From the NCBI GenBank assembly GCA_035652075.1, contig DASREL010000128.1, positions 1 through 49,216 on the forward strand: DNA of 49,216 nucleotides, in the 5' to 3' direction. A program made the translations under genes and the position numbers. The DNA comes from Gp6-AA45 sp035652075 (lineage in GTDB: Bacteria > Acidobacteriota > Vicinamibacteria > Vicinamibacterales > CAVVIG01). This document shows positions 6,568-14,900 of the stretch, piece after piece. The notes under the pieces were generated by a model, which did not search any database, had not been told where the DNA came from, and was given only the letters and a program-made list of their open reading frames with translations. Numbering within the stretch: position 1 is the stretch's first letter; every line of letters begins with the position of its first letter.

Positions 6568-8045
6568 CCATTCGCCGGCCGAACCGTCACGAAGATCTGC
6601 GCGTCCTGACGTTGGATCAAGAGAAGCGCCGGTTTGTCGGTCGTCTTCTTGAGCGCGGTGCGCAGGTCGTCGACGCTCTTCACCGGCTGGCGGTTCACTG
6701 ACTTGATGATGTCGCCCTGCTGGAGGCCGGCGTCAGCCGCGCGACCGTTCGGATCCACGTCTTCGATGACGAGACCCTTGTCGCTCGGTTGGACCGCGAC
6801 GCCGAGCGCCGCCTTGTCGCCGTTGCTGTCGGAGTCACCGTCGCGCCCATTGCGCGCGACCGCCGTCGCGTCGAGTTCCTCCAGCTTGACGGTGACGTGC
6901 TTTTCGCTGCCGTCACGCACGATCGTCAGGTCCGCGTTCGATCCGGGTCCCGACGCCGCCACGCGGTTACGCAGCGTGTTCATGTCGTGCACCGGCTGTC
7001 CGTCGAACGCCGTGATGACGTCGCCCTGCTTCAGGCCGGCACGATCGCCGGCGCTGCCCGACTTCACCGAGCTGATGATGACGCCGTTGGACTGCTTCAG
7101 CCCGAGGCTCGCCGCCATATCCGACGAAACCGTCTGCACCGTCACGCCGAGTTGCGCGCGCGTGACCTTACCTTTGGTCCGCAGTTGTTCCATGACGTTC
7201 TTCGCCATGTTGGCCGGAATCGCAAAGCCGATCCCGATATTGCCGTCGTTGCTCGACAGGATCTGCGAGTTGATGCCGACGAGTTCGCCTTTCGTGCTGA
7301 CGAGCGCACCGCCCGAGTTGCCGTGGTTGATCGGCGCGTCCGTCTGCAGGAAGTCTTCGTAGCTGCCATCACCCACGCTCGTGGATCGATTCTTCGCGCT
7401 GATGATGCCCATCGTCACCGTCTCGCCCACGCCGAGCGGGTTGCCGACAGCGAGGACGACGTCGCCGACTTTGACGGTGTCGGAGTTGCCGATCGCGATC
7501 GGTTTGAAATCAGTGCCGTTCACTTTGACGAGCGCGAGGTCGCTCGGCTTGTCGGTGCCGATCACCTTTGCGGTCAGCGTGCGGCCGTCGGTGAATTCCA
7601 CCTTGATGTCATCCGCGCCGTCGACGACGTGGTTGTTCGTCAGGATGTAGCCGTCCGTCGTCACGACGACGCCGGAGCCGAGCGCGCGCTGCTTGAACGG
7701 CTGCATGTTGCGCCCGCCGCGACGCTGGCCGAACTCGCGGCCGAAGAACTGCCCGAAGAAGTCGTCGTCCGGCATCTGGAACTGCGTGGGCGACATCTTC
7801 GCTTTGCCTTCCGTCCGAATCGTGACGACGGCCGGTGCCACAACGTCCACGACGTCTGCGTACGAATCGCGGCCGCCGGCGACGGCGTGTTGGATCGGTG
7901 TCGATACGGTCGCCAGCTTGGCGGCCGGCTTTTCGTCAGCGGCCAGTCCGCGCCACGCGGCGCCGCTGATCAAGAGGATCGCGGCAAGCACGGCCATCCC
8001 GCCTCGGGCCGCGCGCTTGCTGATTGTGATGTGTTCATCCTTCAT
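6564..8045 (-). CDS. HtrA/DegP-type periplasmic serine protease with two PDZ domains
   Basis: A 493-residue trypsin-like protease. An N-terminal membrane or signal segment (GGMAVLAAILLISGAAW, residues 15-31) exports it. The catalytic triad is visible as H139 (YILTNNHVVDGADD), D169 (KPSDLALVKV) and S244 (NHGNSGGALVS). Two PDZ domains follow, one around residues 290-380 (LGVTVQTVSSDMAASLGLK, AGLKQGDVITAFDG) and one at the C-terminus (AADAGLQQGDIIKSVNR). It should degrade or refold misfolded envelope proteins. ATG 8045 has a strong AAGGAG site about 7 nt upstream. The gene follows a sensor kinase/regulator pair on the same strand, with an OmpR-type direct repeat upstream, like Cpx-DegP systems. 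Confidence 0.95.
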   Translation of the reverse strand: MKDEHITISKRAARGGMAVLAAILLISGAAWRGLAADEKPAAKLATVSTPIQHAVAGGRDSYADVVDVVAPAVVTIRTEGKAKMSPTQFQMPDDDFFGQFFGREFGQRRGGRNMQPFKQRALGSGVVVTTDGYILTNNHVVDGADDIKVEFTDGRTLTAKVIGTDKPSDLALVKVNGTDFKPIAIGNSDTVKVGDVVLAVGNPLGVGETVTMGIISAKNRSTSVGDGSYEDFLQTDAPINHGNSGGALVSTKGELVGINSQILSSNDGNIGIGFAIPANMAKNVMEQLRTKGKVTRAQLGVTVQTVSSDMAASLGLKQSNGVIISSVKSGSAGDRAGLKQGDVITAFDGQPVHDMNTLRNRVAASGPGSNADLTIVRDGSEKHVTVKLEELDATAVARNGRDGDSDSNGDKAALGVAVQPSDKGLVIEDVDPNGRAADAGLQQGDIIKSVNRQPVKSVDDLRTALKKTTDKPALLLIQRQDAQIFVTVRPANG

Positions 8046-8106
8046 GGTGTCCGTCTCCTTGGTCTTTCTCTCTTTCGATTAGACGGCACACCGCCTTTCC
8101 GGCCGG

Positions 8107-8122
8107 TTACAGGAGCATTACA
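8107..8122. promoter_or_regulatory. Direct repeat TTACA-N6-TTACA upstream of htrA, candidate OmpR-family regulator site
   Basis: On the minus strand this reads TGTAA-N6-TGTAA, an 11-bp period matching the two-subunit tandem binding typical of OmpR/PhoB/CpxR regulators. It ends just upstream of where a -35 would fall for a possible -10 (TCTAAT, 8078-8083). The htrA start is at 8045. The likely binder is the regulator encoded at 9477-10148. The repeat is seen; the regulation is inferred. Confidence 0.45.
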
Positions 8123-8146
8123 TCGGTGAAAGGTTTGAGAGGGAGG

Positions 8147-8188
8147 CTAGAGGCTGGAGGCTGGAAGAGACACGGAGAACACGGAGCC
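8147..8188. repeat. Short 7-bp-unit repeat (GGCTGGA-like) at the kinase 3' end
   Basis: Units of the type AGGCTAG/AGGCTGG are followed by a CACGGAGAA-type unit pair. The element forms the last codons and the stop of the histidine kinase gene (LPASSL-stop). It resembles the other short-unit repeats at gene ends in this window, but no second copy is seen here. Confidence 0.4.
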
Positions 8189-9493
8189 TTTGCCGACCGC
8201 GCTGCTGACGCTCACGGTCCCCCCATGTGCTTCGACGATCGCTTTGACGAGGCTCAGGCCGAGACCAAGGCCGCGTTCGGTGCGGCTGGTGTCGCCTCGG
8301 AAGAGACGATCCCAAATCCGGGGAACCTCGTCGGCGGGAATTCCGATACCGGTATCGCGGACCTCGAGGATCGCGCGGTCCTGCTCGCGCCGGATGGTGA
8401 CGTCCACGCGTCCGCCACTCGGCGTGTATTTGACCGCGTTGTCGATCAGGTTCGCCGCGACCTGTTCGAGCCGCGTCCGGTCGCCGCTGACCGTCGCGGT
8501 GCCAGAGGTGTCTGACACCTCGGACGTGTCAGACACCTCTGGCACCAAGGTCACGCCTTTGGCTTCTGCCACATCATGGTAGAGATCGACTGCACGGGTG
8601 ACGACTTCTGTCAGCGGAACCGGCTCACGTTGCAATTGCATTGCGCCGCTTTCGGCTTCAGAGATGTCCATCAGCGTGTTGAGCATCACCAGGACGCGAT
8701 CGGATTCTTCGACGCAGTCGGCGAGCGCCTCACGATAGCGATCGAGGTCGGGCGGCGCGGCGAGCGCCATCTCCGCCGCCCCGCGCAGCCGCGTCAGTGG
8801 TGTCCGCAGATCGTGAGAGACGTTATCGAGCGACCCGCGCATCGCCGACACGAGACCCTCGATCCTGTCGAGCATTGCGTTGAACAGCACCGTCAACTCG
8901 TCGAGCGCATCGCCCGTCCCCGCTGCCGGCACGCGCTGGTCCGTTCGACCGGTGCGGATGATCCGCCGCACCGCCAGCGTCAGGCGCCGGATCGGCGAGA
9001 GCGCCGTTTGTGTGGCGAGCCACCCGCCCGTCAACGCGACGAAGACGATCGTCAGCGTCACGAGCCCGAGCGCCGCACGAAACCGCGCGAGCAGATCGTC
9101 GCGCGCCTCGGTGCTCTTCCCGACCTGGACGACCGTCCCGTCCGGCAGCCGCAGTTGCGCGGTCTCCAGCCGGTTCGGATCCCACCCGTCGGGATTGCTG
9201 AGGACGACGGCGTCCGACCGTCGCGTGATGATCCTCACGAACAGCCGTTCGGGCGCCGTCTGCTGCTCGGCTCGAACGGTCTCGGCGAGCCCTTCGACGC
9301 CGCCGCGCGCATACGCGGACGTGTACTCACCGAGCTTCGCGTCGATGATTTGCCGGTCCCGCTGCGCGAGCGACAGCGACGTCAGGTAATACGTCACGAA
9401 GACGATCGCCATCGATCCGAGGACGAACAACGTCGCGTACCACAGCGCGATCCGAAGTCCGAACGTCGTTCCTCGATTATCCGCGGAGGACAT
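8147..9493 (-). CDS. Sensor histidine kinase (HAMP-HisKA-HATPase_c) with an in-frame palindromic insertion
   Basis: A 448-residue membrane kinase. TM1 spans residues 14-38, a periplasmic sensor loop follows to about 138, TM2 spans 140-162, then HAMP (ALSPIRRLTLAVRRI), the dimerisation/phosphoacceptor domain with H227 (NVSHDLRTPLTRLRG), and the ATPase domain with N-box N352 (NLIDNAVKYTP) and G-boxes (DTGIGIP, GLGLGLSLV). Residues about 318-332 (PEVSDTSEVSDTSGT) are low-complexity and encoded by a perfect palindrome at 8498-8546, just before the ATPase domain. It overlaps the upstream response regulator gene by 17 bp, so the pair is co-translated. The cognate regulator is of OmpR type and htrA lies downstream, which suggests envelope-stress sensing. 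Confidence 0.94.
   Translation of the reverse strand: MSSADNRGTTFGLRIALWYATLFVLGSMAIVFVTYYLTSLSLAQRDRQIIDAKLGEYTSAYARGGVEGLAETVRAEQQTAPERLFVRIITRRSDAVVLSNPDGWDPNRLETAQLRLPDGTVVQVGKSTEARDDLLARFRAALGLVTLTIVFVALTGGWLATQTALSPIRRLTLAVRRIIRTGRTDQRVPAAGTGDALDELTVLFNAMLDRIEGLVSAMRGSLDNVSHDLRTPLTRLRGAAEMALAAPPDLDRYREALADCVEESDRVLVMLNTLMDISEAESGAMQLQREPVPLTEVVTRAVDLYHDVAEAKGVTLVPEVSDTSEVSDTSGTATVSGDRTRLEQVAANLIDNAVKYTPSGGRVDVTIRREQDRAILEVRDTGIGIPADEVPRIWDRLFRGDTSRTERGLGLGLSLVKAIVEAHGGTVSVSSAVGKGSVFSVSLPASSL
8498..8546. repeat. Perfect palindrome, 21-bp arms and 7-bp loop, in frame inside the histidine kinase gene
   Basis: The left arm (8498-8518, starting GGTGCCAGAGGTGTCTGA) and the right arm (8526-8546) are exact reverse complements around the loop CTCGGAC. 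The element adds about 15 codons in frame between the phosphoacceptor and ATPase domains. Its GGTGTCTGA core is also the unit of the tandem array at 47640-47720. Confidence 0.92.
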
Positions 9494-10148
9494 ACCCCAC
9501 GCCTCTGACCGTGTGCAGCAGCTTCTTGTCGAACGGCTTGTCGACTTTTTCGCGCAGCCGGCTGACGAGGACGTCGACGATGTTCGTCTGCGGGTCGAAG
9601 TTGTAGTCCCACACGTGCGACAGAATCATCGTCTTCGACACGACCCGGCCCGCGTTGCGCATCAAGTACTCGAGCAGCGCAAACTCACGCGGACGCAGAT
9701 CGACCGTCGTGCGACCGCGCGTCACTTTTCTCGACAACAAATCGATCGTCAGGTCCTCGACCGTCAACGTCGTCGGGTCGGCCGTCCGCGTCGCGCGCCG
9801 CACGAGCGCCTGCACGCGCGCCAGGAGTTCGGCGAACGCAAACGGTTTCGTCAGGTAATCGTCGCCGCCCGCCTGCAAGCCGCGCACGCGATCGTCGACC
9901 GAGCGCCGCGCGCTCAGGATCAGCACCGGTGTCGCGATCCGCCGTTTCCGCAACGCCTCGATCAGCGCAAGGCCGTCGAGTTTCGGCAGCATGACGTCGA
10001 CAATCGCGACGTCGTACGGCTCGAGCGCGGCGAGATCCAGTCCCGCTTCACCGTCAGCGGCGAGATCGACGGCAAAGCCCGCTTCGCGCAGTCCGCGCGC
10101 CACGAAATCGGCAATCGTCGCGTCATCTTCGACGAGAAGCGCTCGCAC
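9477..10148 (-). CDS. OmpR/CusR-family two-component response regulator
   Basis: A 223-residue regulator. The receiver domain (residues 1-115) has the acidic pair EDD (7-9), phosphoacceptor D51 (VAIVDVMLPKLDG) and K101 (LTKPFAF). The C-terminal winged-helix domain carries the OmpR-family pattern DLRPREFALLEYLMRN, the recognition-helix region VWDYNFDPQTNIVDVLVSRLREKV, and the terminal hairpin TVRGVGYVLRG. The start is GTG 10148, 3 nt after the stop of the oxidoreductase gene. The 3' end overlaps the kinase start by 17 bp. The direct repeat upstream of htrA (8107-8122) is the most attractive target site visible. Confidence 0.94.
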   Translation of the reverse strand: MRALLVEDDATIADFVARGLREAGFAVDLAADGEAGLDLAALEPYDVAIVDVMLPKLDGLALIEALRKRRIATPVLILSARRSVDDRVRGLQAGGDDYLTKPFAFAELLARVQALVRRATRTADPTTLTVEDLTIDLLSRKVTRGRTTVDLRPREFALLEYLMRNAGRVVSKTMILSHVWDYNFDPQTNIVDVLVSRLREKVDKPFDKKLLHTVRGVGYVLRG

Positions 10149-10151
10149 GGT

Positions 10152-11234
10152 TTACTTATGGGGCGTGCCATGGGGCGCGGCACGTACGTACTGCGGCGGC
10201 CACGGCAGCGTGTGCCCCAGTTCTCGCGCTGCGCGCAGTGGAAAGTACGGATCGCGAAGCAGCTCGCGGGCCAACAGGACGACATCTGCGTGTCCGCTCG
10301 TGATGATCTCGTTCGCCTGTGCCGCTTCGGTGATCAAGCCGACGGCACCGGTCAGGATGCCGGCCTCGCGTCGCACCTGCTCCGCGAACGGCACTTGATA
10401 GCCCGGCCCGAGCGCGATCTTCGCGTCCGCTACGAGTCCTCCCGACGAACAGTCGATGAGATCGACGCCGAGCCCTTTGACGCGCCGCGCGAGGTCGATC
10501 GTCTGCGCGACGTCCCATCCGCCCGGCTTCCAGTCCGTCGCTGACACGCGCATGAAGAGCGGCAGCCGCTCCGGCCACACGCCGCGAACCGCGCGGACGA
10601 CGTCGAGGACGACGCGAATACGATTGTCGAACGATCCACCGTACTCATCGCTTCGTGTGTTGGTCAGCGGCGACAGAAACTCATGCAGCAGGTACCCGTG
10701 GGCCGCGTGGATCTCGATGACGTCAAAGCCTGCGCGCAGCGCGCGCAACGCCGCGATTCGAAAGGCGGTTACGACCCGTGCGATGTCGGCGACCGGCATC
10801 GCACACGGCGTCGGATAAGTCGGCGAGAACGGCTCCGTCGTCGGACCGATGGGTTCCCAGCCGCCGTGGTGACGATCGACGGCGCCGCCCCCGTCCCACG
10901 GCCGCTGCGTGCTCCCTTTTCGGCCGGCGTGCGCCAACTGTATGCCGGCGAGCGCCTGTTGCGCGTGCACGAAGCGCACGATCCGCGCGAGTCCGGCCAC
11001 ATGTCCTTCGTCGTAGATGCCCAGATCCTGCGGGCTGATCCGTCCTTCCGGCGACACGGCCGTCGCTTCCGTAAAGACAAGCGCCGCGCCGCCAACGGCG
11101 CGCGTACCGAGGTGGACGAAATGCCAGTCGCTGGCGAAGCCGTCGACGCTGGAGTACTGGCACATGGGTGACACGACGAGGCGGTGCGCCAGCGTGACCG
11201 AACGGATCGTCAGCGGCTCGAACAGGTGCGGCAT
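10152..11234 (-). CDS. NADH:flavin oxidoreductase, old yellow enzyme family (YqjM-like)
   Basis: A 360-residue FMN-dependent TIM-barrel ene-reductase. Landmarks of the thermophilic-like/YqjM class are the N-terminal NRLVVSPMCQY-type strand with the FMN-tuning cysteine (SPMCQYSSVDG), the LAHAGRKGS motif, HAAHGYLLHEFLSPLTNTRSDEYGG with the conserved substrate-binding histidines, and the phosphate-binding GLI...VLLARELLRDPYFPL end. It should reduce activated C=C bonds with NAD(P)H; the physiological substrate is unknown. The gene sits between a lone receiver and an OmpR-type regulator on the same strand, an odd place for a metabolic enzyme. TACATT, ending 7 nt before ATG 11234, may give a leaderless transcript. 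Confidence 0.93.
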   Translation of the reverse strand: MPHLFEPLTIRSVTLAHRLVVSPMCQYSSVDGFASDWHFVHLGTRAVGGAALVFTEATAVSPEGRISPQDLGIYDEGHVAGLARIVRFVHAQQALAGIQLAHAGRKGSTQRPWDGGGAVDRHHGGWEPIGPTTEPFSPTYPTPCAMPVADIARVVTAFRIAALRALRAGFDVIEIHAAHGYLLHEFLSPLTNTRSDEYGGSFDNRIRVVLDVVRAVRGVWPERLPLFMRVSATDWKPGGWDVAQTIDLARRVKGLGVDLIDCSSGGLVADAKIALGPGYQVPFAEQVRREAGILTGAVGLITEAAQANEIITSGHADVVLLARELLRDPYFPLRAARELGHTLPWPPQYVRAAPHGTPHK

Positions 11235-11240
11235 CCCGTA

Positions 11241-11246
11241 AATGTA
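11241..11246 (-). promoter_or_regulatory. Candidate -10 (TACATT) giving a leaderless oxidoreductase transcript
   Basis: TACATT on the minus strand ends 7 nt before ATG 11234, with only TACGGG between and no Shine-Dalgarno sequence. No good -35 is visible. Confidence 0.4.
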
Positions 11247-11267
11247 CGGCAGAGGCGCTGATGGACG

Positions 11268-11627
11268 CTACTGCGCGAGCGCGGCGGCGATCGCCTCGAG
11301 GAGCGCGTCGACCGTGAACGGCTTCGAGACGACCGGGTCGTTGACCGGCTGCCGGAAATGATCCGATCGGAAGCCAGACATGAAGACGATGCGCACGTGG
11401 GGGGCGAGCGCCCGGAGCTCGGTCGCGAGATCGAATCCCGTCATCACCGGCAAGACGACGTCGATGACCGCCACGCGAATTTCCGGATGGGCGCGGATTA
11501 ATGCCAGCGCGTCGCCCGGCGTCGCGGCGACCAGGGCGATGTACCCGTCCCGCCGGAGGACCAGCTCCGCGAGCGATCGAATGCGCTCGTCGTCATCGAC
11601 CACCAGCACCGTGACCGGATCGCTCAC
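11268..11627 (-). CDS. Stand-alone response regulator receiver domain protein
   Basis: A 119-residue CheY-like receiver without an output domain. It has the acidic DDDE cluster after the first strand (VLVVDDDERIRSL), phosphoacceptor Asp in AVIDVVLPVMTG, Ser in VFMSGF and Lys in VVSKPFTVD. The start is taken as GTG 11627, preceded by AAGGGA at a proper distance. An open extension to 11732 lies in the divergent promoter region and has no domain character. The receiver resembles the C-terminal receiver of the hybrid kinase encoded divergently at 11953, whose histidine it could use, so a phosphorelay between the two is plausible. Confidence 0.85.
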   Translation of the reverse strand: MSDPVTVLVVDDDERIRSLAELVLRRDGYIALVAATPGDALALIRAHPEIRVAVIDVVLPVMTGFDLATELRALAPHVRIVFMSGFRSDHFRQPVNDPVVSKPFTVDALLEAIAAALAQ

Positions 11628-11952
11628 GATTGTTCCCTTCTGCCGACGGCCTCGATCGCGAGTGTGCGGTCGGCCGCACATGCGCGGGTGTGCGAACCGC
11701 ACACCTCCTGGCGGCGCGATGGCTCGGCGCACGCCAAATCATCGTTCCATACCGTCCGCTTGTGGCAGTCCGCTTGCTCTATGACGTCGATGTGCCCAAC
11801 ACAGCGCACTGCTGCCGGATTTCCGGCAGTCCGCGGGGCCGCCGCGCCCACGCCGATTCTCGTGATCATGACGCAGCGTATCGCGTTTATCGGCCAGTAG
11901 TGTCGGCTGTGGACTTGAGTCAACACATGGAAAATCCCTGGGCGCAGGTCAC
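11628..11952. other. 325-bp divergent intergenic region between lone receiver and hybrid kinase
   Basis: This is the only gap over 300 bp. It holds short inverted repeats (a GTGCGGT-type motif near 11663 with its complement near 11695, and CCGGATTTCCGG near 11815), a candidate sigma-54 promoter toward the kinase, and no convincing ORF. It probably contains both divergent promoters. Confidence 0.6.
11763..11778 (+). promoter_or_regulatory. Candidate sigma-54 (-24/-12) promoter for the hybrid kinase
   Basis: TGGCAG followed by CCGCTTGCT places the invariant GG and GC exactly 10 bp apart, as in TGGCAC-N5-TTGCW. Transcription would start near 11790 and leave a leader of about 160 nt before ATG 11953. 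A single match of this kind can occur by chance in GC-rich DNA. Confidence 0.3.
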
Positions 11953-14900
11953 ATGATCGCCTTTCGTCGTCGGCTGCGAAGGCGGCTGCTGATCCTCGCG
12001 AGTGTTGCCGCACTTCCGGCGATCGGCGCCACGTTGTACATCCAGTCGCTGGAACGCACAGCAGCGCACGAACGCGCAGTCGCCGACAGCCTGCGCCTGG
12101 TCAAGCTGGCGGCCGCCGAGCAGTTGGACGACATCCAAGGTGCGCGACGCCTGCAACTGACGTTGCTGAAGTTCGGCTCCCTGCAGAACAACGGGCCGGC
12201 GTGCACAGATGTGTTGAAGCGAGTCGTGGACGACCACCCCTCGTACTTCAACGTTGGCGTCATAGCCCGCGACGGTTCGATCACCTGCACCGCTCAACCG
12301 GTCGAACCGGGCGTGGCCGCCGCGGTGAAAGATCGTCCGTGGTTCATCCGCGCGGTCACGACCGGCGCGTTCACGGTAGGTGAATACCAAACGACGGTCA
12401 AGGGTGGCGTTGTCAACCCCGCGATCGTCGTGGCACAGCCGATCAAAGGGGCGGATGGTCGCGTGACGCATGTGATCGCGACAAGTCTGAAGCTGGATAC
12501 GGTGACGCAACTCGTCAACGACACACCCTTGCCGCCAGGTGCGACGCTGACCTTGTTCGATCGCTCTGGGACCATCCTTGCCCGCGCACCGAACGGCCGG
12601 GCGTGGATCGGCAAACAGGTTCCGTACGACGACATTCCGCGCCGGCTCGAACACGCGTCGACCGAGGATATCCGCTCGGACACCGGCGTCGACGGCGTCG
12701 CGCGCCTCTACGTCACCGTCCCGGTTGGCGTGCCGTCCGAGACCGGAATGTACATGGGCCTCGGCGTCGAACCGCGCCTTGCGTTCGCGTACGTCGACCG
12801 CACCTTTTTTCGCTACCTCGCACTGATCGCGTTCGTCGCGATCGCATCGATGGTTGGCGCGATCACCGCGGCGCAGACGTTTGTCTTCAAGCCGGTCGCG
12901 GCGCTGTCGGACACGAACGAACGGACGACGCTCGAACTGCGCGAGACCGAGGGGCGCTATCGGCAACTGTTCGAACAGAACCCCCATCCGATGTGGGTGT
13001 TTGACCGGTTCACGCTGAAATTCCTCGAGGTGAACGAGGCAGCAGTAAAAGCGTACGGGTACTCACGGGACGAATTCCTGCAGATGCGGCTCACCGAAAT
13101 CCGTCCTCCGGAGGACGTGCCGCAATTGCAGCAAAGCCTCGTCGAGAGCGTCGAGCCGTGGGCACGCACGGACGGCTGGCGGCATCGACTCAAATCGGGC
13201 GAGATCATCAACGTCGAGATCTCGTCACACATGTTCACGTTCGCCGGACGTCGCGCGGAGCTCGTCTCCGCCATCAACGTCACCGAACGGGTCCGCGCCG
13301 AGGCGGCGCTGGCCGAACGCACAGCCCTTACGGCGTTGACGGCTGATGTCGCCGTCGCGTTGAACCTCCCGCACGATCACACGCAGTGCCTGCTCCACTG
13401 CGCGGAAATCGTCGCGGCCCACCTTGGCGCGAACGGTACCGAGATCTGGTCGGTCGACGACGCCACCGGCCGCGCGGCGCTCAGCGCCGTTGTCGGACAT
13501 GCCGCGCGCCTCCCCGTCGACGCGGCCGAGAGCGCGATGCGCGAGCGACGGCCGTCATTCGGCGCACAGCGCATCATCGTTCCGCTCGTGATCGGCAGCC
13601 GTGCGATCGGCGTCCTCGCCGTCCACCAGCCGAAGCGCTTCTCCGACACGATCGCACTCGGCCTGTCGTCGGTCGCGCACGTGCTCGCCCTTGGCATCGA
13701 ACGCCATCTCGCGGCCGACGAACGTGCGCGGGCACAGGCTGCGCTGACCGACGCCGAGGAACGGATGCGTTTCGCCCTCGAAGCCACCGGCGTCGGCGTC
13801 TGGGAATCGAATCTGGTGAGCGGCGTCTCGTACTGGTCTCCGACGTGCGAGGCCATGCACGGTGTCGCACCCGGCGAATTCGGACGGACCGAAGCCGCCT
13901 TTCTCGCGTGCATTCATCCCGACGATGTGGACGAAGTCCGGCGTGCGATCACCGAGGCGCTCATCACGCATCGCGATGTCCGGGTCGAGTATCGGACGGT
14001 GTGGCCAAACGGTACGGAGCGGCGCATCTCGTCGGTCGGGCACTTCTCGTACGACGCGTACGGCGTCCCCGTTCGCGGCGCCGGCGTGACACTCGACATC
14101 ACGGAACGGCGATCGCTCGAGCAGCAGCTGCAGCAGTCGCAGAAGATGGAAGCCATCGGGCAGCTCGCCGGCGGTGTCGCGCACGACTTCAACAACCTGC
14201 TCACCGCGATTCAGGGATTTGCCGGCCTCGTCGCCGACACGCTGGACGCCGACGATCCGCGCCGGGGTGACGTGGACGAGATCCTGCGCGCGGCCGACCG
14301 GGCCGCCGCGCTGACGAGGCAACTGCTCGCTTTCTCTCGCAAACAGATCCTCGCGGTTCGCGTGCTGCACGTGGGCGACGTCATCAGCGATCTCTCGCCG
14401 ATGCTCCGCCGCCTGATCGGCGAATCGATCGAGCTGTGCACGACGGCCGTGGATCGACGCGTAGTGAAGGCCGATCCCGGCCAGTTGCAGCAGGTGATCC
14501 TGAATCTCGCCGTCAACGCACGCGATGCGATGCCGTCGGGCGGGCGCCTGACGATCGAAACCGCCGATGTCATGCTGGACGAAGAGTTCGCGCGCCGCCA
14601 CCCCTCGGTCATCCCCGGACCGCATGTGCGAATCACGGTCACCGATGCGGGATGCGGCATGGACGCCGCCACGCAGAAGCGCATCTTCGAGCCGTTCTTC
14701 ACCACGAAGCCGAAGGACCGCGGAACCGGCCTTGGCCTTGCGACGGTCTATGGCATCGTCAAGCAGAGCGGCGGATCGATCTGGGTTGACAGCGAGGTCG
14801 GCCGCGGCACGACGTTCCGCGTCTATCTGCCCTGCACGCACGAAGCCGCCGACGAGTCCGTGCCGGTCAAAGAAAAACGTCTGCGTGGGGGCGCCGAGCA

